The notes under the pieces are model-generated. The model ran no database searches. It was given only the letters and a program-made list of their open reading frames with translations, and was not told the DNA's origin. From positions 1 to 27,718 of IMG/VR virus record IMGVR_UViG_3300043467_000479: a stretch of DNA of 27,718 nucleotides; one strand, given 5' to 3'. Below, one piece after another: positions 1 to 6,600 of the stretch (positions are counted from its first letter, which is position 1; each line of letters opens with the position of its first letter). Origin of the DNA: a virus. Position numbers and translations under genes: made by a program.

Positions 1-353
1 TAAGACACTGACTGCGCCCCCCATGCTCGCCAGCGATCGAGTTCAATCGTCAAGTTGTGTTCTTTTGCGAACTTCTCGCAACGTGCTTTGTTGGGTTTTG
101 TCACGTCATTTGCTTTGCGTGTGGGGCGAACAGGCTTCACGTATGGAATGAACAGGGTGCAACGGTCAATGTCGGTGCAGGCGAACCAACGTTTGCTTCC
201 TACCCTGCGACCCTTGACCAATCCGTTGCCACGTTCGTTGAGTTGAAACCAGCCCTCGGCTTTCGCCTCATGATGGTCCAAGCCGTAGGTCCAGTAGAGC
301 GTCCCGCGGACTTCTCCGTTCATCGTGATGAGTTGTAATGAGTTGCCCTTCAT
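1..353 (-). CDS. Hypothetical protein, 3' end cut by window edge
   Basis: An open frame reads leftward from an ATG at 353 and runs off the window at base 1 without a stop, giving at least 117 residues. The start follows the stop of the upstream gene by one base (TGA-A-ATG), the same junction seen several times in this genome, and GCAGG lies about 9 bases upstream as a weak ribosome binding site. The protein starts MKGNSLQLITMNGEVRGTLY and is basic, with many Trp, Arg and Lys residues (for example KGRRVGSKRWFACTDIDRC near residues 47-65). I do not recognise a family. It is the most distal visible gene of the minus-strand operon that starts at 1405. Confidence 0.7.
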   Translation of the reverse strand, partial: MKGNSLQLITMNGEVRGTLYWTYGLDHHEAKAEGWFQLNERGNGLVKGRRVGSKRWFACTDIDRCTLFIPYVKPVRPTRKANDVTKPNKARCEKFAKEHNLTIELDRWRAWGAQSVS

Positions 354-354
354 T

Positions 355-570
355 TCAGTTACCTGCTCTCGTGACCAATTCGGCGTACGTTACGCCTGAG
401 GCTGCGGCACTACGTTCGATCAAACGAATGACGTCTTCGTAGTAGTCGTTGGCTTCTTGCATCGGCTTACGCCCTGCGTCTGATTCACGGACTAACCATG
501 CGACGGTGTCCATGAGGTGCTTGATTGTGGTGTCGGACAGGATGTCCTCGTTGTTGGTTGTGGTTGTCAT
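355..570 (-). CDS. Small hypothetical protein, distant paralogue of the 1169-1405 gene
   Basis: 71 residues, acidic and apparently helical, starting MTTTTNNEDILSDTTIKHLM. I chose the ATG at 570 because it follows the preceding stop by one base (TGA-A-ATG) and has GAAGG about 9 bases upstream. A longer in-frame start at 654 would overlap the upstream gene by 83 bases. The pattern ILSDxT followed by a roughly 45-residue helical stretch with alternating Ala and acidic residues resembles the protein encoded at 1169-1405 (ILSDSTFRTMWKAAADISYG), which suggests an old duplication inside this operon. Function unknown. Such small acidic helical proteins in phage early operons often bind host proteins, but nothing in the sequence proves that here. 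Confidence 0.7.
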   Translation of the reverse strand: MTTTTNNEDILSDTTIKHLMDTVAWLVRESDAGRKPMQEANDYYEDVIRLIERSAAASGVTYAELVTRAGN

Positions 571-571
571 T

Positions 572-985
572 TCAGTTGCCTTCTTTCGTGGTGTAGTTGT
601 TGAGGTGTTCAATTGCTTGTGAGAAGTTGTTGCCGCCCCATCGTTCGCACTCATGGGCTGTGAGGGTCATAACACGAACGAACTCTTCAGCGGCTATGTC
701 TTTGACTGACTGAATGGCTTTCACCTTTGTGTACGAGCCGCCAGTTGAGCCGTCGAACGCGGGGTGCTTGATGTCGTGAAGCACGTCGAACATCTCACCG
801 AACTCCATTGATGTCATGCCAGCGATCTTGACTGTGGCACCCCAACGCTTCGCCTGTGTGATTGGCTCGTGGGCGCGACGCTGTTGGGCGGTCTGTTGTT
901 TGTCGACCATCACGAACGTGGGGGTGACTTCGATGACTCGCTCGGCGAGTTCAACGAGTTGTGCGTTCAGGGCTGTGGTGTTCAT
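572..985 (-). CDS. Hypothetical protein (137 aa)
   Basis: 137 residues starting MNTTALNAQLVELAERVIEV. The start ATG overlaps the stop of the gene upstream by four bases (ATGA at 982-985), showing translational coupling. There is a basic stretch QQTAQQRRAHEP near residues 31-42, then a mixed region containing GEMFDVLHDIKHPAF (63-77) and a C-terminal helix with two Cys/Trp-containing turns (HECERWGGNNF). No signal peptide or membrane segment. The product is not recognised. It belongs to the minus-strand operon expressed from the leaderless promoter near 1412-1441. Confidence 0.7.
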   Translation of the reverse strand: MNTTALNAQLVELAERVIEVTPTFVMVDKQQTAQQRRAHEPITQAKRWGATVKIAGMTSMEFGEMFDVLHDIKHPAFDGSTGGSYTKVKAIQSVKDIAAEEFVRVMTLTAHECERWGGNNFSQAIEHLNNYTTKEGN

Positions 986-1167
986 TTGACTGCCTTCACT
1001 TCCAGTGAGTACGTGCCGAACGGGGTGACTTCACGAAGAACCCAAACGAGGTCATCGTCCGCGAGGCCTTCGAGTGCTTGCTTCTCGGGTGTGGTCAAGA
1101 ACGCTTGCTTGGCTTTGTAAACCTTGACCGTCTCGATTACTTCTTTGAGGTTGCGGTTGCTGCTCAT
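982..1167 (-). CDS. Small hypothetical protein (61 aa)
   Basis: 61 residues starting MSSNRNLKEVIETVKVYKAK. The ATG at 1167 follows the upstream stop by one base (TGA-G-ATG), and the gene's own stop overlaps the next start by four bases. The N-terminal half is a basic amphipathic helix and the C-terminal half carries DDDLVWVLREVTPFGTYSLE, which looks like beta strands. The layout is helix, turn, then strands, with no cysteines or membrane segments. Function unknown. Tight packing on both sides supports it as a real gene. Confidence 0.65.
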   Translation of the reverse strand: MSSNRNLKEVIETVKVYKAKQAFLTTPEKQALEGLADDDLVWVLREVTPFGTYSLEVKAVK

Positions 1168-1168
1168 C

Positions 1169-1405
1169 TCAGAAGCCTGCTTCCTGTGCTGCGATGAACA
1201 ATGCGTTGGCGCGCTTGACCATGGCGAGCATGGAGTCTGCTTCTGCTTGTGTGCATTCGCCTGTGAGCACGCCGTACGAGATGTCGGCTGCTGCCTTCCA
1301 CATTGTGCGGAACGTCGAGTCGGACAGGATGTGCTTGGCGGTAAGGACTACGTCCTCGCCGTTGTAGTTGAACGTGATTGGTTGGGCTGTCGTGGTGTTT
1401 GTCAT
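1169..1405 (-). CDS. Small hypothetical protein, first gene of minus-strand operon, leaderless start
   Basis: 78 residues starting MTNTTTAQPITFNYNGEDVV. The start ATG at 1405 lies six bases after a TAGTGT -10 box (1412-1417), so the transcript probably begins at the A of the ATG and has no 5' leader. The first residues (PITF) and the underlying bases CCAATCACGTTCA recur at the start of the 15041-15838 gene, which has the same kind of promoter. The remaining 50 residues are helical, Ala-rich and contain HILSDSTF, similar to the product of 355-570. A competing frame starting at 1424 in another phase has a strongly Arg/His-rich translation and looks like a shadow. Function unknown. Confidence 0.75.
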   Translation of the reverse strand: MTNTTTAQPITFNYNGEDVVLTAKHILSDSTFRTMWKAAADISYGVLTGECTQAEADSMLAMVKRANALFIAAQEAGF

Positions 1406-1411
1406 ACCCCC

Positions 1412-1441
1412 ACACTACAAGCACCCTTTGACGAGAATCAA
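1412..1441 (-). promoter_or_regulatory. Leaderless promoter for the minus-strand operon
   Basis: On the minus strand the -35 box is TTGATT (1436-1441), the spacer is 18 bases, and the -10 box is TAGTGT (1412-1417). Six bases (GGGGGT) separate the -10 from the ATG at 1405. That spacing puts the transcription start on or next to the start codon. The same boxes and spacing occur at 26848-26877 and 15918-15947, which makes chance unlikely. Confidence 0.75.
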
Positions 1442-1464
1442 CTACCCAATCAAAGTTTCTATAT

Positions 1465-1478
1465 CCCCTGCATAGGGG
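1465..1478. promoter_or_regulatory. Palindromic operator-like site, copy A
   Basis: CCCCTGCATAGGGG is a near-perfect inverted repeat (CCCCT and AGGGG around GCAT), flanked by AT-rich arms (ATAT before, CTATAT after). A related sequence containing CCCTGCATAG is found at 15887-15900 and 26817-26826. All three sit within about 25-60 bases of a promoter. The position upstream of the -35 box suggests an activator or repressor site. The protein that binds it is not identified. Confidence 0.55.
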
Positions 1479-1654
1479 CTATATTTGACACGCGTTTTCG
1501 GGGCTTGCCCTGTAAGGCTCGCCCGTAGCCCGTGACTTACAACGTGCCACTCGCAGTGCCTGATACAGTCCGTTCACAGAAGTGCGCTCGTCGCCATAGG
1601 TGTCCGTGTGACCGTCTTGCGACTGTCATTCGGCGTTGACTCAAAAGGACTTCA

Positions 1655-1858
1655 ATGCGATACAGAGTGACAGGTGGAACAGATGGCGTCAGCGGTATTG
1701 ACGTTGCTTCTAAGCGTTACGAAGCAGGCGACGAAGTTGAACTCACAGCGAAGCAGTCCGAGTGGTTGCTTGAGCAAGGTTATGTCGAGGTCTTAGACGC
1801 CAAGAAGACCAAGGCCACACCTGTTGAAGAACCCACGACCGAACCTGAGGTGGTTTGA
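1655..1858 (+). CDS. Small conserved phage protein at the head of the tail module
   Basis: 67 residues starting MRYRVTGGTDGVSGIDVASK. AAAAGGAC ends five bases before the ATG and is a good ribosome binding site. Residues 1-48 look like a small beta-rich fold with the phrase YEAGDEVELTAKQSEWLLEQ, a pattern I recall in many small actinophage proteins, in which a pH/KOW-like fold is followed by a helix. Residues 50-67 form a charged Pro/Glu/Thr tail. It immediately precedes the first tube protein and overlaps its start by one base (TGATG), so it is probably structural or an assembly factor. The exact role is unknown. Confidence 0.7.
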   Translation: MRYRVTGGTDGVSGIDVASKRYEAGDEVELTAKQSEWLLEQGYVEVLDAKKTKATPVEEPTTEPEVV

Positions 1859-2613
1859 TGCCTACATTCATTCACGGTAAGTCCACTGGTGTATTCGTTG
1901 ACGCTTACGACCTGTCGACGTATTTCAACTCCGCGGACTACGCTTCAACGATTGACACTGCCGAGGTCACCTCGTTCGGTTCTTCCGCTAAGTCTTACAT
2001 CACAGGTCTCAACGACGCAACGTTGAGTCTGTCGGGTATGTACTCGCAAGACGCTGGCGGCTCGGACGTCGTTCTCAGCACACTGCTTGGTCAAGCCACT
2101 AGCCCTGCCGTCACTGTCGTATTCAATACAGGAACTATCGGTAACCGTTGCATCGTCGGACAAGCACACGAGACGTCGTATTCAATCTCAAACCCCGTAG
2201 CCGACGTATCAACTGTCTCTGCTGACTTCAACGCCACCGCTGGTGCTGTTGCTGATCAGGTGTACGGACTTCACGGCGGTGTTGTTCTCACTACGGGTAC
2301 GTCAATTGCTTTCGGTGCTCTCGGCAACCTCGCAAGCGTTGACAACGCCGCATCGTCAGCCGCTGGTTCGCTTGCGACTCTTCATGTCACAGCAAACTCG
2401 ATCGCAGGCGGAGACACCACGATCAAAGTACAGCACTCTGTTGACAACTCAACGTTCGCTGACTTGATTACGTTCAACGCAGTACCAGCGAGCACAACAC
2501 TCGGCGTATCCCAAGCAAGCACAGGTACAGTCAATCGTTACGTCAGAGTCACAGCAAGCACAGCAGGTTCTTCAGGTTCAATCACTTTCAACGTCGGGTT
2601 CGCCCGCAACTAA
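1858..2613 (+). CDS. Major tail (tube) protein, long paralogue with C-terminal extension
   Basis: 251 residues. The ATG at 1858 gives MPTFIHGKST, matching the start of the next gene, so I prefer it to the TTG one codon earlier. Residues 1-140 align with the whole of the 2627-3037 product, including TAEVTSFGSSAKSYITGLND and SYSISNPVADV. This is the pattern of phage tail tube proteins that polymerise around the tape measure. Residues 145-251 are an added Ser/Thr/Ala/Gly-rich domain of apparent beta strands (TTIKVQHSVDNSTFADLITF, RYVRVTASTAG), probably an exposed immunoglobulin-like or carbohydrate-binding decoration. Position directly before the G/GT frameshift genes and tape measure supports the tail role. 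Confidence 0.8.
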   Translation: MPTFIHGKSTGVFVDAYDLSTYFNSADYASTIDTAEVTSFGSSAKSYITGLNDATLSLSGMYSQDAGGSDVVLSTLLGQATSPAVTVVFNTGTIGNRCIVGQAHETSYSISNPVADVSTVSADFNATAGAVADQVYGLHGGVVLTTGTSIAFGALGNLASVDNAASSAAGSLATLHVTANSIAGGDTTIKVQHSVDNSTFADLITFNAVPASTTLGVSQASTGTVNRYVRVTASTAGSSGSITFNVGFARN

Positions 2614-2626
2614 TTAGGAGACAGTC

Positions 2627-3037
2627 ATGCCCACATTCGTTCACGGTAAGAGTACAGACTTCGCACTCGATGACACCAGCGGTACGTCACGCAACCTCAG
2701 CAACACCATCACAAGTGTTGACTTCCCTGAAACTCTTGACACCGCTGAGACCACTGCGTTCGGTTCAAGCGCAAAGTCATACATTCCCGGTCTCACCGAC
2801 GCAACGATCAGCATCTCAGGTATTTGGGACGCCACCGTAGACGGCTACATCGCTGGCGGCGCCGAGCCTGCTTCACGTTCTTTCATCTTTGGCCCCGCTG
2901 GTTCAACTGCCAGCAATGTCAAGTACACGGGTGAAGCGATCGTGACTTCGTTCTCAATCTCGAACCCTGTTGGCGACGTGGTAACTTACAGCCTTGACCT
3001 TCAGGTCACTGGCGCAATTACTCGTGGCACGTACTGA
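2627..3037 (+). CDS. Major tail (tube) protein, short paralogue
   Basis: 136 residues starting MPTFVHGKSTDFALDDTSGT. TTAGGAGA lies seven bases before the ATG. It shares with the upstream protein the opening MPTF(V/I)HGKST, the segment AETTAFGSSAKSYIPGLTDA (residues 42-61) and SFSISNPVGDV. It lacks the C-terminal extension and so corresponds to the bare tube fold. Two tube-like proteins in tandem suggest either a mixed tube with a decorated minority subunit, or one tube protein and one tube terminator or initiator that arose by duplication. Both calls rest on position and general pattern. I cannot tell which is the more abundant. Confidence 0.8.
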   Translation: MPTFVHGKSTDFALDDTSGTSRNLSNTITSVDFPETLDTAETTAFGSSAKSYIPGLTDATISISGIWDATVDGYIAGGAEPASRSFIFGPAGSTASNVKYTGEAIVTSFSISNPVGDVVTYSLDLQVTGAITRGTY

Positions 3038-3076
3038 TCTCAATAACCAACCAACCAACATAGGAGTGTGACCACT

Positions 3077-3490
3077 GTGTCCATCAAAGACAAGATTCGT
3101 TCAGCGCAAGACCTCGACCGTGAGGTCATTGCTGTTCCCGAGTGGGACGTATCCATTGAGGTACGTTCAATGACTGTTCGTCAGCGTGCTTCGTTCGTCG
3201 CCGCTAGTCAAGACACGTCGGACAACGGAGACAAGATTGAGAACGTCTACGGACAGATCCTTGTCACGTGTTGCCTAGACCCCGAAGACGGTACACCTGT
3301 GTTCACTGAGGACGACTTGTCGTGGCTCATGACAGAGAAGTCGGGTGCGGTCATTGACCGTCTCGTGACAAGTTGTCTTGAAGTTTCAGGCTTGAAAGAA
3401 AAGGCAATCGATGAAGCGGGAAAGTCTTACTCGGCTTCCCCGACCGTTTCGGACGAAGCCAACCTGAAAGACGATCGTACTTCCATCTAG
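3077..3490 (+). CDS. Tail assembly chaperone, short (gpG-like) product
   Basis: 137 residues starting at GTG 3077 (MSIKDKIRSAQDLDREVIAV). AGGAG at 3062-3066 is ten bases upstream of this GTG and only one base upstream of the in-frame GTG at 3068, so 3077 is the better start. The composition (acidic, helical, VPEWDVSIEVRSMTVRQRAS near the N terminus) and the position between the tube genes and tape measure are typical of the siphovirus gpG family, which holds tape measure protein in a soluble form during tail assembly. A slippery heptamer at 3418-3424 allows part of the ribosomes to continue into the T frame. Confidence 0.85.
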   Translation: MSIKDKIRSAQDLDREVIAVPEWDVSIEVRSMTVRQRASFVAASQDTSDNGDKIENVYGQILVTCCLDPEDGTPVFTEDDLSWLMTEKSGAVIDRLVTSCLEVSGLKEKAIDEAGKSYSASPTVSDEANLKDDRTSI

Positions 3491-3630
3491 CACGAGAACT
3501 CGGTATGACAGTCGGTGAACTCATGGACAAGATGAGCAGTTCAGAGTTCGTTGAGTGGTGTGCTTTGTTCAAGATTGAAGCGAGCGAAAGAGAACAAGCA
3601 CAACAACGAGCGAAGTCAAGGAAGAGATAG
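3077..3630 (+). CDS. Tail assembly chaperone, frameshifted (gpGT-like) fusion
   Basis: The minus-one frame is open from 3415 to the TAG at 3628-3630. Slippage on GGGAAAG (3418-3424) joins codons up to 3424 to a frame restarting at 3424, producing about 184 residues from the GTG at 3077. The added part includes FHLARELGMTVGELMDKMSS and SEFVEWCALFKIE, the pattern of phage gpT-type extensions, and ends in a basic tail (QQRAKSRKR). There is no good independent ribosome binding site before the ATG at 3505, which fits translation by frameshift only. By the lambda model, the GT form links gpG chaperones on the tape measure to the tube subunits. Confidence 0.85.
3418..3424 (+). other. Programmed -1 ribosomal frameshift site
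   Basis: GGGAAAG is positioned as G-GGA-AAG in the gpG frame (XXXYYYZ rule), after codon GCG and before TCT. It is the same heptamer used by phage lambda for G/GT. The zero frame stops at 3488-3490, 64 bases later, and the minus-one frame runs on to 3630. Confidence 0.85.
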
Positions 3631-3633
3631 AAC

Positions 3634-6600
3634 GTGGCACAATCAGTCGGAAGTCTCAATGTAGAACTCAGTGCTGATGCCTCGAAACTCAAACAAGGCG
3701 TCGCTCAGGCCGTCAAAACAATTGACCAACTCGGTGAGAAGTTCGATGAGGTAGGTCGAGACGCAACTGCTGGTATGGCGAAAGCCGAGCGAGCGGTCAC
3801 AAAGGTTGCCCAAGAGACCAAACAATCTCTCAGCAAAGTTCAACAAGCGTACGCGAAAGCGTCTTACGGTGTCGACGAGTTCAGTCTTGCTTATCATCAG
3901 ATGGCGCAGAAGGTTGCTAGAGACTCTAAGAAGATTGAGCAAGCCAGTGACAGTGCTTCTCGTGTAGGTAACAAGTTCACCGACATGGGTAGCAAGATGA
4001 CTTCTGTCGGCACGAAGATGTCGATGGCTTTGACTGCACCTATGTTGCTCGCGGGTGGTCAAGCGATAAAGACAGCGAACGACTTTGAGTTCTCGATGCA
4101 GTCAATCGTGGCGATGGTCGGTTTGTCTGAAGACAAAGTTGCTGACATGGGTATCGCCGCTCGTGAAATGGCGAAGCAATACGGTGGCAGTGCTACTCAA
4201 GCCGCTGATGCTTTGTACTTCGTTGCGTCAGCAGGTATCGACGGTGCGACAGCGATGCAAGTTCTTGAGCAGTCGTTGAAAGCGACAGCGATTGGTATGG
4301 GCGATACGAGCATTATTGCTGACACTGTGTCGTCTGCGTTGAACGCTTACGGTATCGAGAACTTGTCTGCGGCTCAAGCAACAGACTTGATGGTTGCGGC
4401 TGTTCGTGAAGGCAAGATGGAAGCAGATCAGTTGGCTGGGGCGTTGCCTAGAGTTCTGCCGATTGCGTCAGCGATGGGTGTTTCGTTCAACGAAGTCGGT
4501 GCGGCTTTTGCGGCGATGAGTCGTAACGGTACAGATGCAAGCGAAGCGGCAACTCAGATACGTGGAATCTTGGGTTCTTTGTTGACACCAACTAAAGAAG
4601 CAGAAGAGACGATGAACAGTCTCGGTCTGAGCAGTCAAGGCTTACGTCAACAGATCAAAGAGAAGGGCTTGCTGTCAGCGTTGCAGACACTGACACAAGC
4701 GTTCGGTGATAACGAACAAGCACAAGGACTCGTCTTCGGCAACGTTCGTGCGTTGACAGGTATCATGAGTATGTTCGGTGCGGCAACAGAGAGCACGACA
4801 AAGATATTCAACAACCTTGCTGACAACACAGGCGACGCAGACAAAGCGTTCCAAGCAATGTCATCGACAGGTGCTTTCAAGATGAAGCAAGTCATGGCAG
4901 AAGTGAAAGACGCTTTCATAAGCCTTGGTCAAGTGCTCGTGCCAATCGTTGTGCCTGCATTGAAGTTGCTTGCAACAGCCTTCGAGAAGGTCATGACGGC
5001 TATCAACGCTCTACCGAACTTCATGAAGACGATCATCGTTGTGTTCGCTGGTCTTGTTGCCGTCGGTGGTCCGTTGTTGATCACGCTCGGTTCGTTAGTG
5101 AAAGCGTGGGCCGCATTGAAAGCCGCTATGGCGACGACAGCGTTCACGAGTGCGATCGCACAGTTTGCGGCGGCTGGACCAATCATTGCTGGTGTTGCTG
5201 TAGCGGTAGTCGCTGTAGCGGCAGTGTGGTACACGTTCAGTCAGAACGCACAAGAAGCCAAAGAAAGACAAGAGCGATTGACTGACGCGTTCAAGTCAGC
5301 AGGTGAACCGACCGCTGTACTTCACGAGCAAGTCAAGGCTCTCGTCGATGAATACATTAAGTTGCAAGGAACTTTGCCTGCTACTACTAATGCGGCTGAA
5401 AGTGTTGCTGAGGCTTTTGCAACGGCTGAAGCGATGACGATGGGTATCAACGATGAGATCGGTGACCTGAATCTAACAATGTCAGAAGTCAGTCAAGTAT
5501 TAGCGACAGGCACTGATGCCTTCGGTGACCTTGGTGACGTGTTGTTAGGACTGTCGTACGATCAACTTGTTCAGACAGGCGAAGCCGCAATAGGAGTCAC
5601 GTCTGCTTTGCAAAGTGCCGCTGATGCTGGCACACCCTTTGCGGGTGCGATGCTTGAAGCAGTGAGGGCTGGAGAGATGACGGGCGAACAGGTGAAGAAC
5701 TTGTTGTACGACCTGCATGATCTGTCTAACGCTTTCGATGACAACAGAGAAGCGTTGAACAATGAGAACAAGGCCTTGCTAGAGAACGCTGACACCGCCA
5801 AGTATTTCTCTTCAATACTTGGTAGCGACCTTTACAATGCAATTCTCGGCTCAAGTGGGGCTATGGCTGTAGCCGCTGGTCGCACTGATGTCTATACGTA
5901 CACCGTTGAAGAATTGACTCGTCGAACAGTTAGCGCAACAGCGGCGCAGAACGCTTACTTAGGAGGGTTCGCTGGTGTGTTCCCTGAAGTAATAACTACA
6001 GCAGGCAAAGTTGTACAAGAACTATCTGTTATATACGGCGAGTTAGCAAGTGAAAGCGACAAGGGTACAGTCGCTCAAGATAGGTTCTTGGCGAAGATTG
6101 GTTTGCTCGACGAGATGCTTGCTAACGAATTAGTCGTCAGCACGCAAGACGCAATCGACAAGAACATCAAACTCGCAGACACTCTTGGCGACTCACAGGG
6201 TTCTGCACTTGATCTCAGTTCTGCTTATCGTAACCAAGCGAAAGAGATCACGACACTGTTGCTGAAGACGGCTCAGTACGGTGGTTCTAACAAAGACGCA
6301 ATGCAATCAGTCGCACTTATGGTTCTTCGGTTGGGTGATGCCGCACGTGCGGCTGGGTACACCGATGAGCAGGTACGTGGACTCATTGACTCGATGGGGA
6401 TACTCGACGGACTTGAGGCACAGTTCGGTGTGAACTTTGCTATCAACACCGCTGACCTCGATAAGCAGATCGCAAACATAGAAGCCGCTATCGGCAATAT
6501 GTTGTGGTTCGCTGGTGCGGCAACAGGTGACACCACTTCCAAACTAAGTAAGACTCTTGCAGACTTGAAAGCAATCAAGTCTGCGATAGGTAGTTCAAGC

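Noticed and set aside
57-338. Open frame on the plus strand at the left edge
   Set aside because: The opposite strand has a continuous frame from 353 to the edge with an operon-type start junction. The plus-strand translation is Cys/Phe/Val-mixed without a ribosome binding site.
1124-1528. 134-residue open frame on the plus strand opposite the first minus-strand genes
   Set aside because: Very Cys-rich translation, no start signals, and it lies over two well-supported leftward genes and their promoter.
1500-1654. Strong rightward promoter before the tail module
   Set aside because: TACAGT-like and TTGACT-like boxes exist but not at a proper mutual distance, so no promoter is called.
3505-3630. 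Independent small gene for the T part of the tail chaperone
   Set aside because: No ribosome binding site before the ATG, and an in-phase slippery site with an open minus-one frame explains it as a frameshift extension.
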